A DNA stretch of 64,000 nucleotides from Karstenula rhodostoma CBS 690.94. Its lineage: Eukaryota > Ascomycota > Dothideomycetes > Pleosporales > Didymosphaeriaceae. Shown here piece by piece: positions 20,689 to 33,555 of this stretch (its first letter is position 1; each line of letters opens with the position of its first letter). The DNA lies in assembly GCA_010093485.1 (NCBI GenBank), contig MU001494.1, positions 1,581,937-1,645,936 on the forward strand, written 5' to 3'. The position numbers and the translations under genes were made by a program. The notes below the pieces were generated by a model. The model was not told the DNA's origin. It did not search any database and saw nothing but the letters and a program-made list of their open reading frames with translations.

Positions 20689-23600
20689 ATGAGCTTCGCC
20701 TTCCGCGATCGTCTCGAGGGACAAGAGATTGAGTCTGACGCGCGCCAGTATCCCATTTTACAGCCACAATTCAAGCAGCCAGCCCGCTCACAAGCAGTGC
20801 CTCCTCGCGACCGGTATCGCGCACCTCGCCCGAGTGTTCTTCACGACGGAGTGGAGGAGGATGGCACCTGTAGACCAGAACAGCCGCTCGATTCCTTTGG
20901 TGAGTGCCTTGAGCAGGAAGGTGCACCCGTGTTGGTACACTGATACCGTTCAGACGAGAGGATGCTGCAGCAGTCACACGTAGATCGCCAGAGCAAAGCA
21001 ATCAAAGGCCAAGCGCGACTCTCGTTCCCACCACAATCCGGCAAATCATCCGCACCTGCTGTATCTTCGCAAGTGCCGTGTTTGTATCGTTTCAAGACTA
21101 AACAGAGGGATGATGTTGATGGTATGACTTCAACGGCTTTGACTCCGCGTGATTGTTGACCGTGATGCAGACCAAAATGGCTTTTCCATGCCAGCACCAC
21201 GTCGTGGTCTCAGTGCGTATCTTTTTACATCTCGCTATGACAATCTTGCTTACGATGCATAGGCCAATTCGTCCACGAGCCGACGCAGCCCCTTCAGGGG
21301 TCAAGCTCTGATGTGCCATTGGGTGTTTCGTCCAGCCCAGCGTTCATGGCCGGTCAACGACACATCGGGGCCACCCAGAAGTTCGCCCAACCAACACTGC
21401 AGCCGCGCCACTACAAACAGGAAGACGTGTTCGAGACTACATACTCACAAGAAGAATTTCCACATCCTCGGCACCACTCATCTGCAGCAGCGGAAGGTCT
21501 ACGCCCAAATGCTCGTTACAGTGCTCCGATCACCCAAGGCATACAGCAGGTGCCTGTAGCGGAGCTCCCGGACAGGCTCCGCACAATCTTTCCGTATCCG
21601 ATCTTCAATGCTGTTCAGTCCAAGTGTTTTGATGCCGTCTACGGGACTGACGAAAATTTTGTGCTGTCGTCACCTACGGGAAGTGGCAAAACTGTAGTGT
21701 TGGAGCTTGCCATTTGCAGAGCCATTTCCAAAAACTCCACTGGGCAGTACAAGATTATCTATCAAGCACCGACCAAGGCGCTATGCTCTGAGCGTCAGCG
21801 AGACTGGCAAAAGAAGTTCGGTCCACTTAATCTCGATTGCGTTGAGCTCACGGGCGACTCCGAATCGGTTGATTTGCGAAACATCCAGAGCGCCAACATC
21901 ATAATCACCACCCCAGAAAAGTGGGACAGCATTACACGGAAGTGGAAAGATCACGAGAAGCTGATGCGACTGGTCAATCTGTTTCTTATAGACGAAGTCC
22001 ATCTACTAAAGGAAGATCGCGGTGCTACTTTAGAAGTAGTTGTCTCACGGATGAAGTCTATCGGCACAGATGTTCGATTTGTTGCCCTGTCTGCAACAGT
22101 GCCAAACTTCCCGGACGTAGCAACCTGGCTGGGCAAGAGCTCGGCCGAGCCCTACGAACCGGCCACTAACGAGAACTTTGGCGAGGAGTTCCGTCCTGTC
22201 AAGTTGCGAAAGCACGTATGTGGCTATCAGTCAAGTGCCAACGATTTTGCGTTCGAGAAAACCCTCGATACCAAGCTCCCAGATGTTGTGAGAAACTTCT
22301 CGGGAGGGAAGCCCATCATGGTATTCTGCTTCACACGAAAATCTACCATAGCTACCGCAAAAGTACTTGCACGTCACGCTAAGTACCGGGCCTGGAAGCT
22401 ACCCACCAAGCCTTTGTCTTTTCGGGACCGCGACCTTCGTGAATGTGCTGCTTCCGGTGTGGCATTCCATCATGCCGGCATCGATTCTGATGACAGAATC
22501 AAAGTCGAGAAAGCATACCTGGAAGGGGAGCTCAGCGTGATATGCTGCACTTCTACGTTAGCGGTAGGTGTGAACCTGCCTTGCCATCTCGTCATCATCA
22601 AGAATACTGTCAGCTTCACGCAAAACGGGGTCCAGGAATATTCGGATCTTGAGGTCATGCAGATGCTTGGACGTGCCGGGCGACCCCAATTCGATGACAG
22701 TGCAGTCGCTGTTATCATGACCCGACAAAACAAAGTTCGCAAGTATGAGCTCATGGTGACAGGACAAGAAGTCCTAGAGAGCACCCTTCATTTGGGCCTT
22801 ATCGACCATCTGAACGCCGAAATAGGTCTTGGCACTATACGAGATCTCGATTCGGCACGAAAATGGCTTGCAAGTACATTTCTCTACGTTCGCATCAGAC
22901 AAAACCCAGCGTACTACAAATTAGAAGGATCTCGGAGCGGACAAAGCATTGACGAACAACTCGATGATATCTGTTTCCGGGATATCACGCTGCTTCGCCA
23001 GCACAATCTGATGACAGGTGAAGAGTTATTCCGTAGTACCAAATACGGCCATGCCATGGCCCAATACTATATCCAATTCGACAGCATGCGGATTTTCATG
23101 GGTCTTCCGCCGAAGGCGACAATGTCCGAGATTGTAAGTACCCTCACGCGGGCCTGTGGCGAGGCCAGCATTAACACAGTCAGCTTTCGGCTATTGCACA
23201 GACTTCTGAGTTCGCAACTATCCGGTTCAGGAGTGGCGAGAAGTCTCTGTACAAGAGCATCAACAACTCGCCGTACATTCGATTTCCCATACCCGTGAAC
23301 CTGGATCTGCCTGCTCATAAAGTGTCATTGTTGATCCAATCCATTTTAGGCGGCGCAGACATTTCCTGGGATGGCGAGAACGTAAAGCACCGGACGCAGT
23401 ATAATACCGAAGCATTGGTGATCTTCAAACAGACCAACCGCCTCATACGTTGCATCATCGACTGTCAGATATATGCTGGCGATTCAGTGAGCATTAACAA
23501 CGCTCTGATTTTGGAGCGAAGCCTATCTGCACGGGTATGGGATGACAGCCCGATTCAGATGAAGCAGATCGAAACACTGGGCATTGTTGGATGCAGGAAG

Positions 23601-25713
23601 CTGGCCCAAGCTGGCATCAGGTCATTGGAAGAGCTTGAGTCCACTGAAGCTCATCGTATTGAACACTTGCTTGGTCGCAATCCGCCGTACGGTCTGAAGA
23701 TTCTTGAGAAGGTGAAGGTCTTCCCGAAGCTACGGGTCTCGCTGCAGTTGCAGCCCTCAACAGTAAGTGTTCGCACACTTTCTTTTACCACCCACTAACC
23801 TCGCGAAGATTACGAAGACTCCTGGAGGCATAAAAGTCCTCGTTAAGACCGACATTGGCTTCATCAACGAGAAACCACCGGAAAAATTTGCGGGCAAGGC
23901 GGTTTACGTGTGTTTGTTGGCAGAGACTTCTGACGGTCGTAAAGTTCATTTTGCTCGCCTCAGGTAGGGCTGGCCAACCGATGACCAGAACGTTTGCTGA
24001 CTCTGTTCAGTGCGAAGAAACTTGGAAACGGACAGTCGCTGACAATTCCTGTTTTACTAACGTCACCGAACCTGAGCATCAACTGTCACATCATGTGTGA
24101 TGGCATCGGTATGTGTTTAGGGTTGCGTTCACTACTGGGAGCTTTGCTGAACGTTGACAGCCGGAACTATGCGGACTGCCTCTGTTACACCAAAGATTGC
24201 TGCATCGATGTTCCCATCACCGAAGTCTGAATCAACCCCACCGCGCGAGCAGGAGCGTCCTAGCTCAAACATCTCCAGACGCCGCACCGAGACGCCTTCA
24301 ATCTCACGGAAATCCGTGGACGAATTCGATGACGGTATCGATGATGACGAGTTTGTCAAGGCCTCTTTGAATGACCTGAGCTTCGATCATATTGACAACT
24401 ATGCGAATCCGACGGATGCAATCACGCGAGTAAACACAGCAAATAATGCAACAAAGAAAGATCCCCTTCAGGCCCGCGAACAAGAAGATCAGGAGCCGCG
24501 ACAGCTTGAAAATGGCAAATGGGCATGCAATCATCCTTGCAAGGACAAAGATGCATGTAAGCATCTATGTTGCAAGCAAGGAATGGATAAGCCGCCCAAG
24601 AAAGCAGCACCAAAGCGTGTTCTTTCGCGAGATGACCGCACCGATCTTGGTGGATCAATTTCTGGGACCGCCAAGGAAAAAGGCAAGAAGACCCAGTCCA
24701 TGTTGCAGCTGACGGCATCTAAGCGGAAGAGCTCGGCCACGATCGAGGAACTGGACCTGACCCATCAAGAAAAAAACAAGAAAGCAAAGTATGCGAAAAA
24801 AGGTCCAAGCGACTTCAGAGAGCTCAATAAACTACACAGAGATATTCAAAAGAAGGACCCTCCATCGTCTGGCTTGTCAATAATGCACCAGAAGCCCTCA
24901 TACTGCTACGGTCAAGGGGGCACACCTGATCTATCGTTCCTTGGTAGGAAGAGCTCTTCTGAGCGACCGGGATCGGTTCTCTCGAGCGACTACGGTGATG
25001 TGCGGTTCGACGATGTCTCAACAGATTCTGGAGGAAGACAGATATCAAACGAAGGACAAGGTGATATGTCCATATGCATTACAGCTGGCCAGAGCAATGC
25101 GGATCGTGATATTGATCTTTTCGATGAGGAAGACTCAATGCTGGAGGATATCTTGTTGGGTGTGGCTGATTCCGAAGATCTCAAAGGGCCTGCCGACAAC
25201 AACGAAATTGGCGAGACGGGATTCGACCTATACCAACATGACGACTATGATCTGAACTACCTGGAGCACCGGCATCTTCCCACTGCTGACTCTGTTCGCA
25301 ATTCAAAGGCGGATGTCTTGGAACAAAATGTGCCTACGTCGTCTCCCATCAAAGTTCCTATGGTGCCACCGGAGAAAGGTCGATCTCTCTTCCTGAACGA
25401 CTCCAGTAGCTATCAAACGCCGTACAAAATCTTTCAGTCGACTAGGCCCATGTTGAAAGGCTCCAAGCTGGAGGAATACGAACACGAGAACGATAACCAT
25501 GACGAGGAGCCCACGAGAGCGAGCAAATTTTTCGAGACGAAAGTGAAATCCTCCGACGAGGAAGTGAAATTTGTCGAGGATACCGAAATTAACGTCTCCG
25601 TGAAGGAGGAAGGGGACCTTAACGTCACGTACAAACTCGTTCCAGACGCCTACCAAGGTCTCGAGCCTTGGCTGTTCCATGAATTCGGAGATATTGTGGA
25701 AATCGTCGATTGA
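20689..25713 (+). CDS. MER3: Meiosis-specific ATP-dependent DNA helicase Mer3/Hfm1
   Basis: Ski2-like superfamily 2 helicase that stabilises recombination intermediates and promotes interfering crossovers in meiosis (ZMM pathway; known for the family). Eight exons: 20689-20899, 20954-21121, 21171-21212, 21263-23133, 23184-23762, 23809-23963, 24011-24108 and 24161-25713, giving 1558 residues. Helicase motifs are intact: SSPTGSGKT (about residue 275), DEVHLLKEDRG, ALSATVPNFPDVATWLG, and the motif VI region QMLGRAGRPQFD. A Sec63/winged-helix region follows (GEKSLYKSINNSPYIRFPIP). The long C-terminal part has a Cys/His cluster, WACNHPCKDKDACKHLCC, matching the putative zinc-binding motif of Hfm1 proteins, then an acidic disordered tail. 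It has the most introns in the window. The family call is firm; the first three small exons are my reconstruction. Confidence 0.92.
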
Positions 25714-26203
25714 GCAACGCAAAACATCTCGCAAGTATACTCAGCATGTTATCATTTCCACTAGCGGGGATATGTGGAAATCCTCAAGATCAAGGTCAAA
25801 ATGTGATGAGGGTTCATCTACATATGTATTGTGCCTACGGTATAGTAAATTCTGACGAGCCTGGTAACGATGGAAATTTCTCAACTGCGGGAATGATAGT
25901 GTTATTTGAGACAGATAATACATCAAGCTGATATTCACAAGCGCAGTAAACGTGAATGACTTGATCGATATTCATTGCTTTTCGTACCATTGGGAGCCGC
26001 TAGATGGATGTTGAAGTATCGCATGGTCACGTGTTGGGTGACATAAGCGAGCTCTAAGGCCAGCAGCAGCCACCCTTGGCTGCCGCATCATCGTCGAGGC
26101 AGCTGCATCAATCCTGCATCACGAACCGACCCGACCGTCACCACACTGCCCCCCGCGTAACAAGTCCTCCACTGCCGGCGCACTTGCTACCATAGCTGCC
26201 AGC
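25714..26203. promoter_or_regulatory. Promoter region upstream of V-ATPase subunit a
   Basis: About 490 bp between MER3 and VPH1. The main recognisable motif is the CACGTG box listed separately. The last 60 bp before the ATG are pyrimidine-rich. Confidence 0.35.
26026..26033. promoter_or_regulatory. CACGTG E-box (GTCACGTG) upstream of V-ATPase subunit a
   Basis: GTCACGTG lies about 170 bp before the start codon. CACGTG is the core bound by fungal bHLH factors of the Cbf1/Pho4 type. Eight bases can occur by chance, so function is only suggested. Confidence 0.3.
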
Positions 26204-28908
26204 ATGGCGCCGCAAAAGGACACCATGTTCCGCTCGGCGGACATGTCCTTGACGCAGCTCTACATCGCCAACGAGATCGGGCGCGAAGTTGTTTCCGCTC
26301 TTGGAGAGCTAGGTATTATGGACTTCAGAGATGTATGTGGACCCAAGCACCGTGAAGATTGGGGATTGAAGCTTCGGCAATGGAAAATCGATGGGCGAAG
26401 TGCTGATGATGTCAATGTAGCTTAATTCGGAGACGACCGCCTTCCAACGTACCTTCACGCAGGAGATTCGCCGGCTGGACAACGCAGAGCGCCAGCTGCG
26501 CTACTTCCGTGGACAGATGGACAAGGCTAGCATCCCGATGCGGTCGATTTACGATTTTGATAACCCGTTCACCTCGCCTTCCGCCTCCGAGATCGACGAG
26601 CTCGCCGACAAGAGCCAGCAGCTCGAAGACAGGATCTCTTCGCTGAATGAGAGCTACGAGACGTTGAAGAAGCGTGAGGTGGAGCTTACAGAGTGGCGTT
26701 GGGTTCTGAGGGAGGCTGGTGGGTTCTTCGACAGGGCCCGCGGACAGACCGAGGAGATCCGCCACTCGCTCGATGACGACGATGCTCCTTTGCTGCAGGA
26801 CGTCGAGCAGAACGGACAGGGTGATGCTGTTGGGGATCGTTCTTTCTCCGTAATGAACATTGGATTCGTCGCTGGTGTTATCCCTCGCGAGCGCATTGCG
26901 GCCTTCGAAAGGATCCTGTGGAGAACGCTCCGCGGTAACTTGTACATGAACCAGTCTGAGATTCCGGAGCCGATTGTCAACCCTGAGAACAACGAGGAGT
27001 CGAACAAGAACGTCTTCATCATCTTTGCCCACGGCAAGGAGATCATCGCTAAGATCCGCAAGATTTCCGAGTCTATGGGTGCCGATCTGTACAGCGTCGA
27101 CGAGAACAGCGAACTGCGCCGTGATCAGATTCGCGAAGTCAACGAGCGCCTGAGCGACCTGGCTAGTGTTTTGAGGAACACCAAGTCGACCTTGGATGCG
27201 GAGTTGACAGCCATCGGGCGCAACCTTGCGGCCTGGATGGTCGTTATCAAGAAAGAGAAGGGCACGTATGAGACACTGAATAAGTTCTCGTATGACCACC
27301 AGCGGAAGACGCTCATTGCTGAAGCCTGGGCTCCTACCAGCTCCCTTGGTCTCGTCAAGTCCACCCTTCAGGATGTTAATGACCGGGCTGGGCTGTCTGT
27401 TCCTACCATTGTCAACCAAGTTAAAACATCGAAGACCCCACCAACATACTTCAAGACGAACCGCTTCACACTGGCTTTTCAGACTATTATCGACGCTTAC
27501 GGAACGATCAAGTACCGCGAAATCAACCCGGCGCTCCCTGCCATCGTCACCTTCCCTTTTATGTTTGCAGTCATGTTCGGTGATGCCGGTCATGGTATCA
27601 TCCTTCTTTCTGCTGCAGTTGCTATGATCTATTACGAACGTAAGCTGCAGCGTAGCAAGCTGGACGAACTGTTCTCTATGATTTTCTACGGTCGTTACAT
27701 CGTCCTCATGATGGGTATCTTCTCCATCTACACCGGTCTCCTCTACTGCGATGCCTTCTCAAAGGAACTGCCCTGGTTCAAGTCGATGTGGGAGTGGGAA
27801 ACGGATGGAAAGACTCTTGGGCCCCGAGCCACGCGGGTAGAAGGCCACACTTACCCCTTCGGACTGGACTGGAGATGGCACGAAACCGACAACGATCTGC
27901 TTTTCTCCAACAGCTACAAGATGAAGCTTAGTATTCTACTTGGTTGGTGCCACATGACTTTCTCCCTGATGTGGTCGCTCGTCAACGCCCGCTACTTCAA
28001 GACGCCTATCGACATCTGGGGCAACTTCGTTCCCGGCATGATCTTCTTCCAGTCCATCTTCGGATACCTTTCTTTCACCATTGTTTACAAGTGGTCGGTT
28101 GATTGGGCTGCCCGTGGCAGCGACCCACCTAGTCTTTTGAACATGTTGATCTACATGTTCCTCAAGCCTGGCGATCTTGGCCAGGATCCTCTTTTCCCGC
28201 ATCAAGTCATCATTCAGAAGTTGCTTGTGGTTATGGCTTTGATCTGCGTTCCCGTCTTGCTGTTCCTGAAGCCTCTTTACCTCCGATGGGAGCACAACAA
28301 GGCTCGTGCCTTGGGATACCGTGGCATCGGCGAGAGCACTCGTGTCAGTGCTCTAGACGACGATGATGAGGATGAGAGCCGTACACTTAACGGTGGACGT
28401 GAAAGCTTCGGTGACGACGAGGACGGCATTGCTATGATCACGCAAGACATTGGTCATGGTGAAGAGCACGAAGAATTCGATTTTGGCGAGATCATGATCC
28501 ACCAGGTCATTCACACCATCGGTATGCTCAATTTCATCCGCTTCATCTGTTCTTTGCTAACGATATCCAGAATTCTGCCTCAACTGCGTCTCCCACACGG
28601 CATCGTACCTACGTCTCTGGGCGCTCTCGCTTGCGCATCAGCGTCTTTCGATCGTGCTGTGGGAGATGACGATGAAGAATGCATTCGCCTTCACGGGTAT
28701 CGGCGGTGCCATCATCATGGTGGCCGTCTTCTACATGTGGTTCATGCTCACGGTAGCTGTGCTCTGCGTGATGGAGGGTACTAGCGCCATGTTGCACTCC
28801 CTCCGCTTGCACTGGGTCGAAGCCATGAGCAAGCATTTCATCGGTGACGGTGTGCCCTTTGAGCCTTTCAGCTTTGAGAAGCTGCTCGAAGAGGATCCTG
28901 TCGAGTAA
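26204..28908 (+). CDS. VPH1: V-type proton ATPase subunit a (Vph1/Stv1)
   Basis: Membrane V0 subunit forming the proton half-channels of the vacuolar/endosomal ATPase. Three exons, 26204-26332, 26421-28521 and 28571-28908, encode 855 residues, close to the usual fungal length. The cytosolic N-half begins [19 protein letters not shown] and contains [17 protein letters not shown] and [11 protein letters not shown]. The membrane half has [34 protein letters not shown], and the conserved Arg-bearing helix [17 protein letters not shown], ending [17 protein letters not shown]. The second intron falls at [18 protein letters not shown], just before this key helix. It is the only subunit-a gene in the window; assignment to vacuole versus Golgi isoform is not possible here. 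Confidence 0.95.
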
Positions 28909-30045
28909 CAGTAGTTTCTTTTGTTTTGTTTTGTTTTCGCATATTGTAGGATAGCATGGAGCGCAGCGCACGCATGCAGCCTTGACAAAGTGTCACTGTG
29001 GCGACGCTCTGCCTTGTACATAGCAACAACTAGCTGTACACGGACGTCTATACGCCTACTTTAGTTTTGCCAGGGTCGAATGTGAAGATAAATCGCGCAG
29101 CTTCGGATGCGCCGGGAATACGGGTGTCGAGCACTGTTCAAGGAGCACACAGCGTGCAAGCCTATTGAAGCCCGATGCCGACCTTGTCGGTTTCGCAATG
29201 TCAGCTTGTGGGATCAAAGGAAGGCGGGAACGCGATGCGAGTACGTCAGCAGCGATGCGCTAACCAGACTGAGAGCGCGCAGGGTTCGGAATCGGAAGCG
29301 TGGGCGCGCGTTCGGAACGGGCGAGGGAGGGAAAGGCTCAAAGTACGATTGCGGCAACGTCGCCCTCATGTCCCGAAGACCTACCTCGTTCTGGGTCATG
29401 GCATAACCTGATAGGGTAGGATGAGGCATTGTTCTAAAAGGGTTGGGGATGCAGGTGCCACAAGCTGGATACGGTGCGCGCGTGTGACAGCGCAGTATGG
29501 TGCGGCGTTCCATGTTGTAGACTTGCAATGCTCCTCTGTCCCCTACGCCTCGATTGAATGATGCCAACTGCCGAATGGCAGTCCGGGCCTGGCGACGAGG
29601 CAAAGGCAAGAAGAAGCGCGCATCTTGACCGCAATTCTCGGGCACAGAGGCTAGCGGATGCACTGTCAGGCGGGGATGGGGTGGCGGCGGTGAGCTCATG
29701 CTGGGGATGGCTGAATGGTATGGGGCAGTGATTGGGCACCGTGTGAGACGGGCACGATATTGGGCCGGTGATGGGTGATGGCTGCAGCATCCAAGGAGCT
29801 TGTGCGCAGGCGTGCGGCAGTACCCACGATGGTCGGTCGGCGGGCGCATTGTGTATATAGAGTGCGTGGAGGACCTCTTCGTCTCGTCTCTTCTTCGATC
29901 CTCGATACTCTCCAAGCGCATCGGCCCGTCCCCCTGCGCCTGCAACCTGAGAATTGCGCCAGACGAGCCATCTGCACTCAAGACTGCGCTAGAAAAGCTT
30001 AACTGGGTCTGCCTGCCTACCCGCCTCGTACACACAAACACCACA
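28909..30045. promoter_or_regulatory. Intergenic 1.1 kb with TATA-like box upstream of aminotransferase
   Basis: Starts with the V-ATPase 3' region (TTTTG repeats at about 28919-28936). A TATATA at 29854-29859 sits about 190 bp before the aminotransferase ATG. A 320-codon minus-strand open frame crosses the region but looks spurious (rejected list). Confidence 0.35.
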
Positions 30046-31924
30046 ATGTCCTTCTCCGCGGACAAACTGCCCATTCTACAGCGGTCGGGCACCTTCAGCA
30101 ACAGGCGCTTTTCGTCGACCAAGGATCCTACCGAGAATGGTGAGTTAGCACTTTCACTTTGATGTTGTGGGGGCACCCCAAGGCTACGTCACCGAGTGGG
30201 GAGCTCTGCTGCTGTGCGTGCTGGAAAAGAGCTAGGGTACTGTTCGAGCTGGCAACGAGGATTCTGGGCCCGTACGAGGCTTGGACGACAGGTTTCCTTG
30301 ATTCTTGGGGAACCCATACACACTACCTCGTACTTCGATGATCGACAGCCACAGCATGCCATTGGACGCCATGCTGCCAGCACTGCGACCGTCTAGGATA
30401 CTTTCGTACCTACTGAAAACCTACAACATGGAAGCTAATTTTGTTTTCCTATAGAACTCACCTCCAAGATCCACCGTCAGTTCCGCGATTCCCACGAAGG
30501 TCACAAGGCCCACGCTGGTCTCGACCCCACACGTGCATCCACTGGTGTAGTGTGGACCTCTGAACGTGCCTACGAGCATGGCTACCTCGACAATCCCGAA
30601 GCATGGGCAAATCTGGGCCAGGGTGCGCCCGAGGTCGACGATGAGATCCAAGGCTGCTTCGAGAGGCCCAAGGAGGTGGACATTTCGAGCCATGGTCGTG
30701 AATACGGCCCTACAGCTGGTATCAAGCCGCTCCGTGAAGCCGTTGCCAAGCTGTACAACGAGCACCATCGCAAGTGGAGGAAGTCGCAATATACTTGGGA
30801 GAACGTGTGCATCGTGCCTGGTGGACGCGCGGGGTTGATCCGTATTGCTGCGGTGCTGGGCAACTGTTACCTGGGGTTCTTCATTCCTGGTGAGCACCAT
30901 CACGCTACGAAGGTTAGAAGCAGGTCAACTGCTGACAAGTGCAGACTACACTGCGTACAACGAGATGTTGTCCCTCTTCCGTAACATCGCGGCCATCCCC
31001 ATTCCCCTCGGCGAAGACGACAACTATCACATGACGCCCGATCTCATCGCAACTGAGATCGCGCGCGGTACCTCTGTCATCCTGACTTCGAACCCGCGCA
31101 ACCCGACCGGCCAAATGATCACCAACCCGGAGCTCGCCCAGATCCAGAACATCTGCCGCGACCGTGCGACCCTCATCATGGACGAGTTCTACTGCGGCTA
31201 CAACTATACGACCAACTGCGACGGCACGGTCATCTCTGCCGCCGACAACGTCGAAGACGTCGACGAGGACGACGTGCTCATCATCGACGGCCTTACGAAG
31301 CGCTTCCGCCTCCCGGGCTGGCGCGTCGCCTGGATCCTGGGCCCCAAGGAGTTCATCCAGGCCATTGGGAGCTGCGGCTCGTACCTCGACGGCGGCTGCA
31401 ACGTCCCCTTCCAGGAGGCCGCCGTCAGCATGCTCGAGCCGCCGCGCGTGCGCAACGAAATGCGCGCCCTGCAGATGCACTTCCGCACCAAGCGCGACTT
31501 CGTCGTCGGCCGCCTCCAGGATATTGGCTTCAAGTTCCCCTTCATGCCAAACTCGACCTTCTACATCTGGCTCGACCTGTCCCACCTCCCCGAGAGCATC
31601 GCCGATGGCCTCAACTTCTTCTCCGCCTGTCTCGAGGAGAAGGTCATCGTCGTCCCCGGTATCTTCTTCGACCTGAACCCCAGTAAGCGTAGGGACCTGT
31701 TTGATTCGCCCTGCCATCACTTTGTGAGGTTGAGCTATGGCCCCAAGATGGATGTCCTGGCTAAGGGTATGGATTCCATTGAGAGAATCGTGAAGAAGTA
31801 AGTTTTTTTTTTTTTTTTGCCGCGAAGTTCAGACTCGTGATGGGGATGCTGACGATCCGATAGGCACAAAGCGAACCCGCGTCCGATCCACAACGTTAGG
31901 CCCAGGGGTAGTGCTGTTGTTTAG
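30046..31924 (+). CDS. PLP-dependent class I/II aminotransferase (ACC synthase-like fold)
   Basis: Fold-type I aminotransferase family; substrate unknown. Exons 30046-30139, 30455-30889, 30945-31797 and 31864-31924 give 480 residues. PLP signatures are in place: LGQGAPEVDD, GREYGPTAGIKPLREAVA, SNPRNPTGQMI (Asn), IMDEFYCGYNY (Asp/Tyr), the lysine in DGLTKRFRLPGWRVAWILG, and the C-terminal substrate Arg in FVRLSYG. Intron 1 is 315 bp, far longer than others here. I added a fourth exon: after IERIVKK the sequence is GTAAGT with a GCTGAC branch site and ATAG acceptor, in phase, adding about 20 residues; if unspliced the protein stops at TAA 31799-31801. The intron holds a run of about 15 T just after its donor. 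Confidence 0.88.
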
Positions 31925-32570
31925 ATGAGATGTCTGAGCATAAACGACCAAGCGCGATATGTTTGTTGATTCATGCATCGGCAGGACAGGACCGGAACGG
32001 TCTTTCGAAAATAGGGCACGAGCTGCGCACAGACGCTGGGCAAGCCTTAGCCGCTTTTTTGGTCCCCCTTTGTTCGTGCATTGGCAAAGCACAACGCGCC
32101 TTTTTGTCTCCCTAGCTTTATTGATTTACCCGCCCTCATAGTGATCGTATACAATATATAGGGCACGAGGTGGTATGTGTGTGCATATAGTGGTGGAGTG
32201 GCTAAAGGATATCCCAATACACGCTGATTTTGTTACTCTCTCACCGTTTCGCTGCAATGACATTATTGCCGGTGTTGAAGTACTTCATCATGCTGAACTA
32301 AAATGATCCTAGAATCTCGCTCCCCAATGGATGGGAGTGCGAAAGCTTACCTAAGACCTCATGCTGTGAGATGGTAGCCGGACGCTCGATTCACCCGCAT
32401 CTGGGGTACCGCGCGATCGCTTGGCGGCTCGACATGGACCCTGATAACGTCATGACTCTCGACAACTTGAGCGCGTCAGCGCGCTGTCACGACTAAACAA
32501 AGCGAATAATAAAGTATGGCGCAGGCCGCGTGTATTTGCACATTTAAACCTCCCTAACACACCTCTACCA
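31925..32570. other. Intergenic, about 650 bp
   Basis: Aminotransferase 3' region and promoter of the downstream mitochondrial protein. An ATATATA stretch lies at about 32154-32160. Nothing else recognised. Confidence 0.35.
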
Positions 32571-33394
32571 ATGCTATCTCTCTTTCCCCGAACCTGCGCA
32601 ACTACCCTCCGAGCATCCACACGACCCATAACCATAACCTCCGCATCAAGAACGACATTCGCAGCAACCATGTCCACCGGTATCCCCAACGTCGTTCCGA
32701 ACCTCAACCTCGAGACCAAAGACATCCAGACCGCGCCGGGCGTCTCGCTAAACGAGAACCAATCCACCGTCCTGCGCTCCATCCTCGACCTCTTCGCCGG
32801 CAAGCCCAGTCTCCCCAAACTCGCTCTCTGGCGCGACGACGCCACCTTCGCGGACCCCATCACCGTCGCCGAGGGCCGCGATCGCTTCGCCGCGCAGTGG
32901 TACGGCTTGCAGACGGCGTTCTCCGAGATTGAGCGGCTGCACCATGAAGTCACCGACGCGGGGAACCCCATCTTGATGGACTTGAAGACGAGATATGTGA
33001 TCAAGGGGATCAACAAGGAACAGACCATCACCAGCGTGGTGGCGGTGCATTTGGATGAGCAGGGCAAGATAAAGAAGGTCGAGGACAAGTGGGATGGAAA
33101 GCTGCCCGAGGGGAGCATTGCGAATGTGAGTTCTGTCCTTGAGTTGTTGCGGCCGACGTGGTGGGTGAAGTACTGGATTGCGTGGGCATTCTGGCTTTGG
33201 AGCTTCACGTGGGAGACGAGGGTTTGGAGAGTGGGTGTGCTCTCCGTGTTGTCGTCTTCGATGGTGCATGAGATTGAGAAAGCGTGAGTGCTGACTTTGA
33301 TACGCAGGCTTTCCGGCACTTGAACGCAGTTACGGTCCCGAAGTTTGTATCCGTGCCGAAGAATGCGGAAGAGGACGCAAAGAAGGGAAACTGA
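32571..33394 (+). CDS. Mitochondrial-targeted NTF2/SnoaL-like protein, function unknown
   Basis: Two exons, 32571-33125 and 33308-33394, encode 213 residues. The first about 33 residues (Arg/Thr/Ser-rich, no acidic residue) look like a mitochondrial presequence; a second ATG at 32669 would give an untargeted form. The body fits a small cone-fold (NTF2/SnoaL-like) layout: LDLFAGKPSLPKLALWRDDA, TFADPITVAEGRDRF, YVIKGINKEQTITSVVAVHL and KKVEDKWDGKLPEGS. The 182 bp intron has donor GTGAGT, GCTGAC branch site and CGCAG acceptor; exon 2 gives AFRHLNAVTVPKFVSVPKN. If the intron is retained, the frame stays open for 53 codons and encodes a Trp-rich hydrophobic segment. No enzymatic residues can be named. 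Confidence 0.75.
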
Positions 33395-33432
33395 AGTAAC
33401 GTGCCATGGGTCATGTTGGATTGTCCGTGTAT

Positions 33433-33555
33433 ATTCGTTGTTGGGCTTGAGCTGTTTGAAATCTTTGTGTTTTGGCACCCCACCGAGTTCCTTTACTGTG
33501 TTTTGCCGCGGCTTCCAGAAGCTTGCGAAGTATCATATTTGATTCGTTGTTGGGC
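33433..33555 (+). mobile_element. SINE-like short element, copy A, with 14 bp direct repeats
   Basis: The 14 bp sequence ATTCGTTGTTGGGC occurs at 33433-33446 and again, perfectly, at 33542-33555. The 95 bp between them (33447-33541) contains a segment from about 33468 that matches the reverse complement of the block at 36367-36437 (about 61 of 69 positions by eye). It lies just after the stop codon of the NTF2-like gene, presumably in its 3' UTR. No terminal inverted repeats and no open frame. Interpretation as a retroposed element with target-site duplication is inference. Confidence 0.6.

Noticed and set aside
23134..23183. Near match to the yeast Mer1 splicing enhancer (AYACCCTY) in a MER3 intron
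   Set aside because: Only 7 of 8 positions match and it overlaps the donor region; Mer1-dependent splicing is known only from budding yeasts.
29214..30176. 320-codon minus-strand open frame between VPH1 and the aminotransferase
   Set aside because: No domain, odd Arg/Ser/Pro composition, overlaps the aminotransferase promoter and its first exon on the other strand; likely a GC-driven chance frame.
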